DNA of 64,000 nucleotides from Planctomycetota bacterium (GCA_016795285.1 JAEUIC010000022.1:186001-250000); one strand, 5' to 3'; numbered from the stretch's first letter, positions 34,439 to 44,236 are shown. Notes: generated by a model from the letters alone, not told the origin. Made by a program: numbers and translations.

Positions 34439-36763
34439 ATGAAGGGGTTGGCGCCGTTGATCGCGGGGCTCGTGCTCGGCGTCGTGGCCGGGGCGGCGGT
34501 GGGGCCACTGCTCCTTGGCGAACGGCAATCGCCCGCCCTCGCTCCGCTCGCCGCGCCCCGCAGCTCGTCCGATCCGAGCGCGAGCGCCACGTCGCGCTCC
34601 AGCTCCACCGATCCCGCCTCCGCGGCGCCCGCGACCCCCGCGCCGGTCGATGCCACGCGCGTCGACGCGCCCGCGACCGGCGCCGCCCCGGCGAGCGTCG
34701 TCGACGCCGCCGTCGAAGTGGTCCGCAGCGCCCCGCGCCCCGCTCGCCGCACCGGCAGCGGCCGCATCGAGGGGCGCATCGCTCGCCTCGACGGCAGCGG
34801 CGTCGAAGGAGTGGTCGTCCGCGGCTCGCTGCAGCCGGGCGAATGGGGGATCGGCGCGTCGCGCACCGGACGCGAGCCGCCGCGCCTCGAGCCGCTCGAA
34901 GACGCCGTCCGCCGCGCGGTCGACTCCTGGTACGAGCAGGGCAGCCGCCGCGTCGAGACCACCACCGATCGCGACGGCCGCTACGTGCTCAGCGATCTCG
35001 CGAGCGGCCGCTGGCGCCTCGAGCCGTGGCTCGACGGCTTCGCGATCGAGGCGTCGGGCGCGCTGCAGCCCGAAGTCGCCACCGACGGCACGCTCGACTT
35101 CGTGGCGATGCCGGTCGAGCGGCTCGTCGTCGACGTGACGCTGCCCGACGGCTCGCCGCCGCCGCGCGCCGCGTTGCTGGTCACGAGCCGCTCCGGCACC
35201 GGCAACAGCGAGTCGCGCCAGCTCTGGACGCCGGGCTGCGACTTGCGCTTCAAGCCGGGCAGCTACGACCTGCGCGCCGCGCTCGGCGAGCAGCCGATGG
35301 GCCCCGCCTGGCCCGAGCTGCTGACCAGCGCGCCGGTCGAGGTGCGCATCGCCGCCGGCACCGCGCCCGCGCCGATCCGCCTCGCGTTGCGCGCCAGCCC
35401 CGGCGTCCGCGGTCGGGTCACCTTCCCGCCCGGCGCGCGCCGCAACCAGGGGCTCGTGAAGATCGCGCCGGCGCCGGCCAGCGGCGTCCCCGACCTCGTG
35501 GCCCTCGCCCAGCACCACGCGAACGACGACGTGCAGTGGCTGCAGCGCGACGATTACGTCTTCAAGGACCGCGCCCCCGGCCGCTACGTGGTCGGCGTCG
35601 CGCGCAGCTGGAACGAGCGGATCCTCGCCCACGCGGTGGTCGAGATCGCCGACGCGATGGTGGTCGCCGACCTCGTCGTGCCGCCGCCCGACCCGGCCGC
35701 GTCGCTGGTGGTGAAGCTGCTCGATCCCGACGGCGCGCTGCTCGACTCCGCCGAGTTCCAGTGGTCGGTCGTGCGCCGCAACGGCGGCTCGTCGAGCAGC
35801 GGCGCCGAGGCGGAGTTGAAGTCGAACGGCAACTTCTGGGTCGCGTGGTCGCTGGTCGGCGACGTCGATCTGCTGGCGCCGTGGCCCGACGACGTCACCG
35901 TGCAGCTGATCGTCAACCACTCGCGCTACGGCCGCAAGGCGGTCGACGTGGCGAAGGGGACGCGCGCGCTGCAGGTGCGCTACTCGTCGCCCGCCACGCT
36001 GCTCGCCGCCATCGACGGCTTCGTCGGCAGCGGCTACGAGGCGCGCCTCTCGATGACGCTCGAGTCGGTGGGCGAGGACGCTGCCCCCTCCTTCAGCAAC
36101 CAGCGCAGCCTCGGCGCCGACGGCACGCAGCAGTTCGGCCCGGTCGAGTCGGGCCGCTACCGGCTCACGCTGCGCGTGCAGGGCGACAACGCCTGGGAGC
36201 GGCGCGTCATCGCGAACCGCGAGGTCGAGCTCGCGCCGGGCGAGAACCGGGCGTCGATCGCGTTGCCGACGCTGTGCGACGTCGTGATCGCGGTGCCCGG
36301 CGGCGCGGGCTCGATCAGCCTGCAAGGCGGTCCGGGTCACGAGAACTTCTACGCGACGCTCGACGGCGAGGGGATCGCGGCGTTCAAGGCGATGCCGGCC
36401 GGCGACTACGTCGCGCAGCTCCACGGCGGCGACGGCATGCAGATGATGCAGCTGCGCCTGCCGGCGAGCGGCGTGGTGCGCTTCGAGCCGATGGTGGTGA
36501 ACGCGATGCGCGTCCTCCTCGACCATCGCGACGGCAAGCTCGCCGCGATGGGCTTCGAGGACGGCGACCTGCTGGTGGGCGTCGACGGCGTCGAGTTCGA
36601 GTCGAGCCAGCAGCTGCAGATGGCGGTCATGCAGGTGATCGGCAAGAAGGAGGCGAAGTTCACCGTCGAGCGGGGGCGCCGCCGCGTGGAGCTCGCCGTC
36701 GATCCGCGCGCGCTGATGGATCCGAGCAAGCTCGGCGGCCGTTTCGAACCGGCCAGCCGCTGA
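34439..36763 (+). CDS. Membrane-anchored Ig-like/regulatory-repeat protein with C-terminal PDZ domain, tandem copy 1
   Basis: This 774-residue protein begins with one uncleaved-looking helix (LIAGLVLGVVAGAAVGPLLL), then an Ala/Ser/Pro linker. Residues about 105-700 are beta-rich modules of carboxypeptidase-regulatory type (RIEGRIARLDGSGVEGVVV, TTDRDGRYVLSDL, FGPVESGRYRLTL). The last 75 residues resemble a PDZ domain: MGFEDGDLLVGVDGVEFES. ATG 34439 has GAGGAG eight bases upstream. The protein is probably periplasmic with a cytoplasmic tip. It is a paralogue of the next gene, and both precede an S41 protease with its own PDZ-like domain. Function unknown. Confidence 0.75.
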   Translation: MKGLAPLIAGLVLGVVAGAAVGPLLLGERQSPALAPLAAPRSSSDPSASATSRSSSTDPASAAPATPAPVDATRVDAPATGAAPASVVDAAVEVVRSAPRPARRTGSGRIEGRIARLDGSGVEGVVVRGSLQPGEWGIGASRTGREPPRLEPLEDAVRRAVDSWYEQGSRRVETTTDRDGRYVLSDLASGRWRLEPWLDGFAIEASGALQPEVATDGTLDFVAMPVERLVVDVTLPDGSPPPRAALLVTSRSGTGNSESRQLWTPGCDLRFKPGSYDLRAALGEQPMGPAWPELLTSAPVEVRIAAGTAPAPIRLALRASPGVRGRVTFPPGARRNQGLVKIAPAPASGVPDLVALAQHHANDDVQWLQRDDYVFKDRAPGRYVVGVARSWNERILAHAVVEIADAMVVADLVVPPPDPAASLVVKLLDPDGALLDSAEFQWSVVRRNGGSSSSGAEAELKSNGNFWVAWSLVGDVDLLAPWPDDVTVQLIVNHSRYGRKAVDVAKGTRALQVRYSSPATLLAAIDGFVGSGYEARLSMTLESVGEDAAPSFSNQRSLGADGTQQFGPVESGRYRLTLRVQGDNAWERRVIANREVELAPGENRASIALPTLCDVVIAVPGGAGSISLQGGPGHENFYATLDGEGIAAFKAMPAGDYVAQLHGGDGMQMMQLRLPASGVVRFEPMVVNAMRVLLDHRDGKLAAMGFEDGDLLVGVDGVEFESSQQLQMAVMQVIGKKEAKFTVERGRRRVELAVDPRALMDPSKLGGRFEPASR

Positions 36764-36791
36764 TTCGCTGAGCGGACGAGGGGGAACGCCC

Positions 36792-39155
36792 ATGCGAAGC
36801 GCGCCGGTCCTGCTGCTCGGAATCGTGCTCGGCGTCGTGGTCGGTGCGGTCGGGATGGCGCTGCTCGACGAGGGCGGCCCCCGGCCGGCGCTGGCCGCCA
36901 CGCGCGCCGCGACGACGGAGCGCGATCCGGCCGGCTCGTCCGGTCCGCAGGTCGCCGAGCCGGCGAGCCCGGCCGCCGAGATCGCGAGCGCCCGCATCGA
37001 ACGGGGCGCCAGCACCATCGAGATCCCGAGCGAGCTCGCCGAGGGCGTCGGCGATCTGCTCCGCCGCGCGCCGCCGCGCGACGCACCGGCCGGCGACCGC
37101 ACGATCCACGGCCTCGTGTCGGGCCCCGACGGCCTGCCGATCGCCGGCGCGCTGCTGCGCGCGACGCGCCTCGGCGATCGGGTGCGCAGCTCCGTGACCG
37201 TCACGCGGCCGGACGCGCCGCCGCCCGCGCAGACGCTCGAGGAGAAACTGCGGCGCACCATCGCCGACCACTACGCGGCGGGCGGCGAGATCGCGACCAC
37301 GACGACCGACGCCGACGGCCGCTACCGCTTCGAGCGGCTGCGCGACGGGCGCTACTCGGTCGAGGCGTGGTGCGACCGCTTCAAGCTCTTCAGCACGGAC
37401 GGGCAGACGGCCACCGAGGTGCTGCCCGACGCAACCCTCGACTGGAACGGCCGCCGCGTCGCGCGCGTCGCCGTGGAGGTGCTGCTGCCCGATGGCACGC
37501 GCGCACCGCACGCCCTCATCGACTCGCGCCGGCGCGGCACCAACGACGAGCGGGGCACGGTCGGTTGGCTCGCCGCCGAGCCGCAACTCGCGCTCGAGCC
37601 CGGCGAGTTCGAGCTGCGCGCGACTCTCGGCCATCCCGACGCGGGACCGGCGTGGCCCGACTACCTCGCGTCCTGCTGGACCAAGGCGAAGCTGGTCGAG
37701 GGGGCCGAGCCGGCCGCGGTGACCCTGACGCTGGCGCCGCAAGCGTGCCTGCGCGGGACGGTCCTGCTCTCGACCGGCGGCCAGCCGCGCCAGCTCGCGG
37801 TGCGCGCGAAGCTGCTCGAGAGCGGCGAATCGGCCGATCCCGAGCGGCTGCGCACGCTCGACAACGGCGAGGGGACGCAGCGGCAGGCGTGGGTCGCGAA
37901 CGGGGCGTTCCACTTCCTCGAGATCCCGCAGGGGCGCTGGCTCGTGATCGTGCAGCGCTACTGGGGCTCGAACGTGCTGGCGCATGCGGTCGTGGACGTG
38001 GGCGCCGGCACGACGCGCGCCGAGCTGCTGATCCCCGAGCTCGAGCGCGCCGATTGCATCGAGGTGACCGTCCTCGATCCCGACGGCGGCCGCGTGCCGA
38101 CCGCCGACCTCGAGTGGCGCATCCAGCGCGGCAGCGACGGGCTCGACTCCGACAGCTGCACCACGGAGTCGCGCGGGCCGGGCCTCTGGTGGCTGCCGCT
38201 CGAGGCGACGCGCGGCCTCGGCTTCGACCTGCGCGAAGCGTGGCCGGTCGACACGCGCCTCTACCTGCTCGCGACCAGCAGCGAGTACGGCGCCACCGTG
38301 ATCGAAGTCTTCTCCACCACGCGCAGCGTCGAGCTGCGCTTCGGGCCGCCCGCCCTGCTGGAAGTGACGGTGCCCGGCTACGTCGGCAGCGAGCACGAGG
38401 GGCGCGTCCAGTTGGCGCTCAGCAAGGTCGGCACGGGGATCTCCGCCGCCAGCAACGGCGCCCATGGCGCGCCGAGCAAGGAGGAGGGGATCGCGCGGCT
38501 CGGACCGGTGGAGGCGGGCACCTATCAGCTCTCCCTCTGGTTGAACGGCCAGCGGCGGCGCGGCTGGAACCAGGTCGAGGCAGGCTCGCTGCAGGTGACC
38601 CTCTCGCCCGGCGAGAACCGCGCGTCGCTGCCGGTCGCGACGCTCCACTCGCTGACGCTGCGCCTTCCGGCGGGCAGCGAGGGAGGGTTGCAGCTCGAGT
38701 CGGCCGTGAAGGGCAGCAACCGGCGCATCTGGGGGCAGGTCGACGCGAAGACGAATCCGCCGACGGCGCTGTTCGAGGGCGTGCCGGCCGGCGACTACCG
38801 CATCACCTGGAACAGCGGCCCGAACCCCGGCGTCATGTCCTTCTCGATCCCGAACTGCGGCACGCTGGTCGACTGGTCGCCGCTGCCGGTGAACGCGCTG
38901 CGCGTCACCATCACCGATCCGCGCGGCGAGCTCGCGCAGCTCGGCTTCGCGGACGGCGATCGGATCACCGCCGTCGACGGCAAGGCGGTCGCCGGCAATG
39001 CCGAGCTGCAGATCCTCTGGACGCTTGCGCGCGCGCAACGGCAGCTCGCGCTCACCGTCGAGCGCGACGGCGAGGAGCTGCGCCTCGAGGTCGAGGGCAA
39101 GCGGCTGGCGAACCAGTCGAAGCTCGGCGGGCAGCTCGAACTGGGCTCGCGATGA
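36792..39155 (+). CDS. Membrane-anchored Ig-like/regulatory-repeat protein with C-terminal PDZ domain, tandem copy 2
   Basis: The 787-residue product repeats the architecture of its neighbour: an N-terminal helix (VLLLGIVLGVVVGAVGMALL), a linker, beta-rich modules (TTDADGRYRFERLRDGRYSVEAW, GPVEAGTYQLSLW, LSPGENRASLPVATLHSLTL) and a PDZ-like end (LGFADGDRITAVDGKAVAGN). Shared blocks such as PGENRAS and LGFxDGDxxxxVDG in the same order show duplication. ATG 36792 is preceded by AGGGGGAA. It ends in KLGGQLELGSR, matching KLGGRFEPASR in copy 1. Its stop overlaps or abuts the start of the S41 protease gene, so the three proteins are probably made together. Confidence 0.75.
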   Translation: MRSAPVLLLGIVLGVVVGAVGMALLDEGGPRPALAATRAATTERDPAGSSGPQVAEPASPAAEIASARIERGASTIEIPSELAEGVGDLLRRAPPRDAPAGDRTIHGLVSGPDGLPIAGALLRATRLGDRVRSSVTVTRPDAPPPAQTLEEKLRRTIADHYAAGGEIATTTTDADGRYRFERLRDGRYSVEAWCDRFKLFSTDGQTATEVLPDATLDWNGRRVARVAVEVLLPDGTRAPHALIDSRRRGTNDERGTVGWLAAEPQLALEPGEFELRATLGHPDAGPAWPDYLASCWTKAKLVEGAEPAAVTLTLAPQACLRGTVLLSTGGQPRQLAVRAKLLESGESADPERLRTLDNGEGTQRQAWVANGAFHFLEIPQGRWLVIVQRYWGSNVLAHAVVDVGAGTTRAELLIPELERADCIEVTVLDPDGGRVPTADLEWRIQRGSDGLDSDSCTTESRGPGLWWLPLEATRGLGFDLREAWPVDTRLYLLATSSEYGATVIEVFSTTRSVELRFGPPALLEVTVPGYVGSEHEGRVQLALSKVGTGISAASNGAHGAPSKEEGIARLGPVEAGTYQLSLWLNGQRRRGWNQVEAGSLQVTLSPGENRASLPVATLHSLTLRLPAGSEGGLQLESAVKGSNRRIWGQVDAKTNPPTALFEGVPAGDYRITWNSGPNPGVMSFSIPNCGTLVDWSPLPVNALRVTITDPRGELAQLGFADGDRITAVDGKAVAGNAELQILWTLARAQRQLALTVERDGEELRLEVEGKRLANQSKLGGQLELGSR

Positions 39156-39166
39156 GGGAGAGCAGG

Positions 39167-40954
39167 ATGCGGCGCTGGACCCGTTCGCTGGTCGCTGCCG
39201 CCTGCGGCGGGTGGGGCTTGCTGGCGGCTGCGGCGGGCGCGAGCGCGGTCGTCGCATTCCACGGCATCGACGACGAACCGTCGCTCGGCGGACGGCCGGG
39301 CGGCGCGTTGGGCGCGGCGATGCGCGACGCCTTCGCGCTCGATCAGGTCTTCTGGCAGTTCTACCGATCGGTGCTGAGCCGCCACCCGAGCCTCGCCGAG
39401 GTGGCGGAGGGCGAGTTCGACGCGCGCGTCCTGGCGGCGTTGCGGGTGCGACTCGACGTGGAGCCCGAGCGGCGGCGGCGCGCGGCGGTGGCGATGGGCG
39501 CGCTGGCGAGCGATGCGGCGGGCACGGCGGGCGTGGCGAGCGCGCTGCCGGCCGACGCGTCGCTGGACGAGTTGCGCGCCGAGGCGCGCCGCCAGCTCGC
39601 GGCGGAGCAGGGCGCGACGGCAGACGACCCGCTCGAGCAGCTGGCCGAGCAGTGGCTCGGCGATCCGGACCGCACCACGCCCGACGCGCTGCGCGAGCGG
39701 TTCGAGCTGCTGCTCGACGCGCTGGTCGATGCGCTCGAGGATCCCTTCACCACCGTGCTGCACGCCCGCGAGATCGGCCGCGCGCTGTTCGCCGAGCTGC
39801 TCGGCGTGCCGTCGGCGACCGGGCTGCTGGCGTCGCCGCCCGATGCGGCGGGCAACTTCACGCTCGACCTGGTGCTGCGTGGCAGCGACGGCGGCGCGAA
39901 AGGGGCGCGCAAGGGCGATGCGCTGCGCGCCGTCGACGGCCGGCCGGTCGCGGGGCTGCCGCGCTGGAAGGTGCAGGAGTGGATCGAGGTGCCGTGCCGC
40001 CTCACGCTGGCGCGCGCCGGTCTCCCGCTCGAGTTCACGATCGACGTCGGCAGCTACTCGCCCGCCGCCGGCGCGACGCGGCGCGTGCTGCTCGGCGACG
40101 TCGGCTACCTCGCCTTCCCGCTCTTCCGCGCCGGCGCCTTCCTCGAGCTGCGCGACGCGACGCGGGCGCTGCAACGCGAGGGGGCGCGCGCGATCGTGCT
40201 CGACCTGCGCGGCAATCCGGGCGGGCTGATCGTCGAGGCGGGCGCCATCGCCAACCTCTTCGTCGACGCGGGCAAGCAGGTGGTCGACACGCAGTCGCGC
40301 GACGGGAGCGTCGACATCGACATGACCACCGGCCGCGCGGCGTTCCCGGAGCTGCCGCTGGTGGTGCTGCAGGACGGCAGCTCGGCCAGCGCGTCGGAGA
40401 TCCTCGCGGCGGCGTTCCAGGACCATCGCCGCGCGCTGCTGGTGGGCGAGACCAGCTACGGCAAGGGGATCGGGCAGATCCAGTTGACGCTGCCCTACCT
40501 GCTGCCGGGCGAGTCGTCGCTGACGCCGGCGATGGAGCTGATGAGCCTCACGATCCTCACCGCCCGCTCGCCGAACGGCCGCGACTGGCACGGCAAGGGA
40601 GTCGCCGCCGACGTGCGAGCGACCGCGGCGCCCGACACGGCCGAGCGGCTGGCGGCGCGGCAGCGCTACTTCGCGTCGACCGAGCTGCTGGCGCTGATCG
40701 ACGGCCTCGCGCTCGACGAGGCGGCGGTGGCGGAGCTGCGCGTCCCGGGTCCGGCGCCGGCTGCGCTGGTGGGCGCGGCGCTCGCGTGCGGACTCGCCGT
40801 CGAGAGCGGCGAGGCGCACGAAGCGCTGAAGGAGCTGGCGCGCGTGCGCCGCGTCGATTCGCTGCCGCAGCTCTGCGCCTGCCCGGAGCTCGATCCGCCG
40901 CTCGCCAAGGCGCTGCGCGCGGCGCAAGCGGGACTGCGCAAGAGCGGGGGCTGA
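39167..40954 (+). CDS. S41 C-terminal processing peptidase (CtpA/Prc-like)
   Basis: The 595-residue exported protease has a signal-type N-terminus (LVAAACGGWGLLAAAAGAS), a helical region, a PDZ-like segment (GARKGDALRAVDGRPVAG) and the S41 core: GYLAFPLF, AIVLDLRGNPGG, the serine motif GSSASASE at residues 404-411 and the catalytic Lys433 in TSYGKG. In this family the PDZ domain recognises hydrophobic C-termini or gates the active site. ATG 39167 has GGAG seven bases before it; ATG 39152, overlapping the previous stop, is the alternative. The two upstream PDZ-like anchored proteins may be partners or substrates. The C-terminal 110 residues are unassigned. Confidence 0.92.
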   Translation: MRRWTRSLVAAACGGWGLLAAAAGASAVVAFHGIDDEPSLGGRPGGALGAAMRDAFALDQVFWQFYRSVLSRHPSLAEVAEGEFDARVLAALRVRLDVEPERRRRAAVAMGALASDAAGTAGVASALPADASLDELRAEARRQLAAEQGATADDPLEQLAEQWLGDPDRTTPDALRERFELLLDALVDALEDPFTTVLHAREIGRALFAELLGVPSATGLLASPPDAAGNFTLDLVLRGSDGGAKGARKGDALRAVDGRPVAGLPRWKVQEWIEVPCRLTLARAGLPLEFTIDVGSYSPAAGATRRVLLGDVGYLAFPLFRAGAFLELRDATRALQREGARAIVLDLRGNPGGLIVEAGAIANLFVDAGKQVVDTQSRDGSVDIDMTTGRAAFPELPLVVLQDGSSASASEILAAAFQDHRRALLVGETSYGKGIGQIQLTLPYLLPGESSLTPAMELMSLTILTARSPNGRDWHGKGVAADVRATAAPDTAERLAARQRYFASTELLALIDGLALDEAAVAELRVPGPAPAALVGAALACGLAVESGEAHEALKELARVRRVDSLPQLCACPELDPPLAKALRAAQAGLRKSGG

Positions 40955-40966
40955 GCGGGCGCGCGC

Positions 40967-40972
40967 TATCGT
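40967..40972 (+). promoter_or_regulatory. Candidate -10 element TATCGT ahead of dnaJ-like gene
   Basis: TATCGT lies 45 bases before the ATG at 41018 in the 63-base gap after the protease gene. It belongs to the TANNNT group of this window. No -35 box or CIRCE-like heat-shock repeat is visible. Confidence 0.3.
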
Positions 40973-41017
40973 CCGCGCTCGTCCCGACCGACGAACGCAC
41001 TCCGCTGCCGAGTTCCC

Positions 41018-42058
41018 ATGAAGTACGAGGACTACTACGAGGTCCTCGGCGTGAAGCGCGACGCTTCGCCCGAGGAGTTGAAGAAGGCGTTCCGCCGCCT
41101 CGCGATGAAGTGGCATCCCGATCGCCATCGCGACGGCAAGGCGGCCGCGGAAGAGCAGTTCAAGCGCGTCTCGGAGGCGTACGAGGTGCTCTCCGACCCG
41201 GCCAAGCGGGCGAAGTACGACCGCTTCGGCCGCGACTTCGCGCAGGGGCAGGAGTTCGCGCCGCCGCCCGACGCGCGCACCATGAGCGCCGAGGAGTACG
41301 AGCGGCTCTTCGGCGGCGGCGGGGGCGGCTTCTCCGAGTTCTTCAGCTCGCTCTTCGGCGAGGAGCTGCGCGATCGAGCGCGCGCGCGCGCCCGCCACCC
41401 GCGCTTCCGCCAGCGCGGCGCCGACGTGCGCGCCGAGCTGCCGCTCGCGATCGGCGACGCGCTGCGCGGCGGCACGCGCCGCTTCACGCTGTCGGGCAGC
41501 GCGACCTGCATCGACTGCGGCGGCACCGGCCAGATCGACGAGCGCATCTGCCCGCGCTGCGGCGGCATCGGGCAAGTGCGCCGCGATCGGACCGTCGAGC
41601 TCAAGCTGCCCGACCGCGCGCGCGAGGGGGCGACGCTGCGGCTGGCGGGGCTCGGCGAGCCGGGCGCCGACGGCGGCGAACCGGGCGACCTCTACCTCAC
41701 CGTGCGGCTCGAGTCGGACGCGATCTACCGGCGCCACGGCGACGACGTCGAAGCGGTCGTGCCGGTCGCGTTGCGCGAGTGGCTCGACGGTGGCGCGGTC
41801 GAGGTCGAGACGCCGGCCGGCACGGCGACGGTGAAGGTGCCGGCGCGCTTCCGTCCGGCGACGCGCATGCGGTTGCGCGGGCTCGGCCTCGAGCGGGAGG
41901 GCGGCGGGCGCGGCGACTTCTTCGTGCTCCCGAGCGTCGCGCTGCCCGAGGCGCCCGATGCGGCGCTGCTGAGCCAGCTGCGCGCCGCCGCCGACGCGCC
42001 GGCGGCTGCGGCGACGAACGTGGCGGAGGGGGGCGCGCGCCGGAGGGCTTCCCCATGA
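41018..42058 (+). CDS. DnaJ/CbpA-like co-chaperone with half zinc finger
   Basis: This 346-residue J-protein starts with [21 protein letters not shown] and has the HPD triad at about residues 33-35, then a Gly/Phe-rich linker ([12 protein letters not shown]). Two CxxCxG-type motifs, CIDCGGTG (164-171) and CPRCGGIG (178-185), would supply one zinc site, against four motifs and two sites in canonical DnaJ and none in CbpA. The substrate-binding C-terminal domains follow ([34 protein letters not shown]). It stimulates DnaK ATPase; dnaK is not in the window. A CbpM-like gene overlaps its stop. Confidence 0.92.
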   Translation: MKYEDYYEVLGVKRDASPEELKKAFRRLAMKWHPDRHRDGKAAAEEQFKRVSEAYEVLSDPAKRAKYDRFGRDFAQGQEFAPPPDARTMSAEEYERLFGGGGGGFSEFFSSLFGEELRDRARARARHPRFRQRGADVRAELPLAIGDALRGGTRRFTLSGSATCIDCGGTGQIDERICPRCGGIGQVRRDRTVELKLPDRAREGATLRLAGLGEPGADGGEPGDLYLTVRLESDAIYRRHGDDVEAVVPVALREWLDGGAVEVETPAGTATVKVPARFRPATRMRLRGLGLEREGGGRGDFFVLPSVALPEAPDAALLSQLRAAADAPAAAATNVAEGGARRRASP

Positions 42059-42324
42059 GCGACTTCGTGCTGGTCGGCGGCGAGCGCTACCTCCGCCTCG
42101 ACGTGGTGGCGCGTTGGTATCGCGTCGAGGTCGCCTTCCTCGAGGAGGCGGTCGCGCTCGAGCTGCTGGAGCACGAGCGCAGCGACGACGGCACCGGCGC
42201 GGATCCCATGCGCGACGTCATGCTGCCCGAGCACGCGCTCGATCGCGTCGCGGAGCTCCTGCGCTGGCAGTGGCAGACCGGCCTCGATCTCGCCGCGCTC
42301 GCGCTGCTGCTGCCGGGGCGCTAG
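42055..42324 (+). CDS. CbpM-like chaperone modulator (MerR-type fold)
   Basis: This 89-residue protein overlaps the J-protein stop (ATGA). It reads [29 protein letters not shown], then an acidic loop and [27 protein letters not shown]. The order of helix-turn-helix-like start and a second helical hairpin is that of CbpM-type modulators and short MerR-like proteins, and the gene order cbpA-cbpM is a well-known arrangement in which CbpM inhibits the J-domain. Its target would be the upstream J-protein. It is too short for a DNA-binding MerR regulator with an effector domain. Confidence 0.75.
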   Translation: MSDFVLVGGERYLRLDVVARWYRVEVAFLEEAVALELLEHERSDDGTGADPMRDVMLPEHALDRVAELLRWQWQTGLDLAALALLLPGR

Positions 42325-42370
42325 CGAACGCGCCGCCGGGCCGCTCACCGCCGCCGCGGGCGATCGTCCG

Positions 42371-44236
42371 CTACCAGTCGCCCCCGCCGAGCAGCGCGTC
42401 GAGTCGCGGCGACCAGGCGACGCCGCCCGGCACGTCGGCCGCCACCAGCGCCTGCGCGAACCAGGTCGCGCCCGTCGCATAGAGCGACGGATCGGCGGGG
42501 ATCTCGATCGGCAGCGCGCCAGCGCCGTCGATCAGCAGGAGCGGCAGCGCGACGAAGTCGCTCACCAGCAGGTGGGGGAACGCCGGGTCGGGCTCGGTCG
42601 ACATCGAGATCAGCAGCATGGCGAGCGTGGTCGCCGGCACCGCGGCGGTCACCTGCACGCGGACCGTGGCGCCGAGCGACGGCGTGCGATCGAGCGCGAG
42701 CGTCGGGATCGTCGCCGGATCGAGGCCGTCGCCGGCCCACCCCTCGCCGGAGAGCGACCACTCCGCGACCGTGCCCGGCGCGGTGGTGAGGCACCAGACG
42801 CGCCCGCACTCGTCGCCCGCGGCGAGATCGATGTGGCCGCTGCCGAGCAGCAGCTCGGCGCCGCCATCGGGCGTCCCGGGGGCGTCGGCAGGCGCGGTGA
42901 TGCGGCCGCGGCAGCAGACGCGCCCGAGCTTGTCGGCCGGCTGCGCGCCGTCGAGATGCCACCGCTCGTTCCAGCTCCGCGCCGCGCGGTCGAAGGCGAA
43001 GCAGAGCACGCGGCCGCGCGAGACGTCGCGGTGGCGCGCCGCCACGAACAGCTCGGGGATCGGCTTGCCGATCGCCTCGGTCGCGAAGTCGCCGGACGCG
43101 ATCGCCGAGCCGAAGAACGAGCCGGGATCGCAGCCGACGTCGGTGCCGCGCAGCTCGAGCGGCGGCGCGGCGAGGTCCTCGCCGAGGAAGGTCAGCACGT
43201 AGTTGCCGTTCTCGTCGGCGCCGAAGTCGTTGTCGAAGGTGCCGGGCGCGCCGACCACGAGGTCGGGCTTGCCGAGCCGGTCGCCGCTGGCGTCGCCGAC
43301 CACTTCGATCGCGTAGCCGAGCCAGTCGTGATGGCGCTTCCCGCGGAACTGGTGGCGCGGCAGCAGCGTCGTGCCGGAGTGGATCCATACGCTCCCGCAC
43401 TCCGTGAGCCGGCCCTCGCTGAAGCCGCAGTTGCCGAACGCGAGGTCGATCTTGCCGTCGCCGTCGAGGTCGCGATGGAAGCTGGCCAGTGCGGTGACCT
43501 GTCCGCCGTCGCGGCCGCCGCTCGGCTGCACGTCCCACGTCTGCAGCGTCGCGAAGGTGCGCCCCGAGAGGAGCAGCACCCAGTGGTAGCTGGCGCCGCC
43601 GGCGACGAGCAGGTCGTCCGCGCCGTCGCCGTCGATGTCGCCCGCTCCCGCGATTGCCGCCCCGAAGTCGCCCTGGTCGCCATCGGGTCCCGAGGCGTGG
43701 TCGCGATCGAGCTTGTCGACGATCTCGCCGAGCTGCTCCGGCTGGGAGGGATCGCGGAAGTGGCGACCCGAGAAGACGCGGACGTACGCGGCTTGCTTCA
43801 CCACCCGGACGCTCGGCGCGCCGATCGCGAAGTCGGGCACGCCGTCGCCGTTGGCGTCGCCGATCGCGGCGATCTTGTCGCCGAACGTCTCGCCGCCGGC
43901 TCGACCGCGCCATTCGCGCAGCAGCGCGGCGGTGCGCCCCGAGTAGAGCCGCGCGAGCCCGACCTCGCGCTCGTCGCTCCCGATCGTCCCGTCCCCGTCG
44001 AGGTCGACCTCGGCGCTCGGCGCTCCGACGGCGAAGTCGTCGAAGCCGTCGCCGTCGACGTCCCCGACGAACTCGACCCGGCCGAACAACGAGCCGGGCA
44101 GCTCGCCGTCGAGCTGGAAGACGCTCCTCGCCTGCGCAAGCGCAGAGGGGGCGAGGGAATGGGCTGCGGCCAGCAGCGCGAATGCGACGCGAAGCGGTTC
44201 GCCGTGGCGAGGGCGAACCGGATCGGTCCGGTCCAT
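42371..44236 (-). CDS. Secreted FG-GAP (integrin alpha-like propeller) protein
   Basis: ATG 44234-44236 is preceded by GGAG. The 621-residue protein has a signal peptide (LRVAFALLAAAHSLAPSALA) and then repeated FG-GAP units with calcium-binding DxDxDG loops: DVDGDGFDDFAVGAP, DLDGDGTIGSD, DANGDGVPDFAIGAP, DIDGDGADDLLVAGG and DLDGDGKIDLAFGN. Further, more degenerate units follow with VCCRGRI and an ending domain of about 100 residues with strands (TVRVQVTAAVPATTLAMLLI). It probably folds as a beta-propeller exposed at the cell surface, possibly for adhesion. The rest of the run on this strand is separated from it by 205 bases in which I see no gene. Confidence 0.88.
   Translation of the reverse strand: MDRTDPVRPRHGEPLRVAFALLAAAHSLAPSALAQARSVFQLDGELPGSLFGRVEFVGDVDGDGFDDFAVGAPSAEVDLDGDGTIGSDEREVGLARLYSGRTAALLREWRGRAGGETFGDKIAAIGDANGDGVPDFAIGAPSVRVVKQAAYVRVFSGRHFRDPSQPEQLGEIVDKLDRDHASGPDGDQGDFGAAIAGAGDIDGDGADDLLVAGGASYHWVLLLSGRTFATLQTWDVQPSGGRDGGQVTALASFHRDLDGDGKIDLAFGNCGFSEGRLTECGSVWIHSGTTLLPRHQFRGKRHHDWLGYAIEVVGDASGDRLGKPDLVVGAPGTFDNDFGADENGNYVLTFLGEDLAAPPLELRGTDVGCDPGSFFGSAIASGDFATEAIGKPIPELFVAARHRDVSRGRVLCFAFDRAARSWNERWHLDGAQPADKLGRVCCRGRITAPADAPGTPDGGAELLLGSGHIDLAAGDECGRVWCLTTAPGTVAEWSLSGEGWAGDGLDPATIPTLALDRTPSLGATVRVQVTAAVPATTLAMLLISMSTEPDPAFPHLLVSDFVALPLLLIDGAGALPIEIPADPSLYATGATWFAQALVAADVPGGVAWSPRLDALLGGGDW

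Noticed and set aside
42325..42370. Terminator in the convergent gap between the cbpM-like and FG-GAP genes
   Set aside because: No convincing inverted repeat or T run could be found in the 46 bases.
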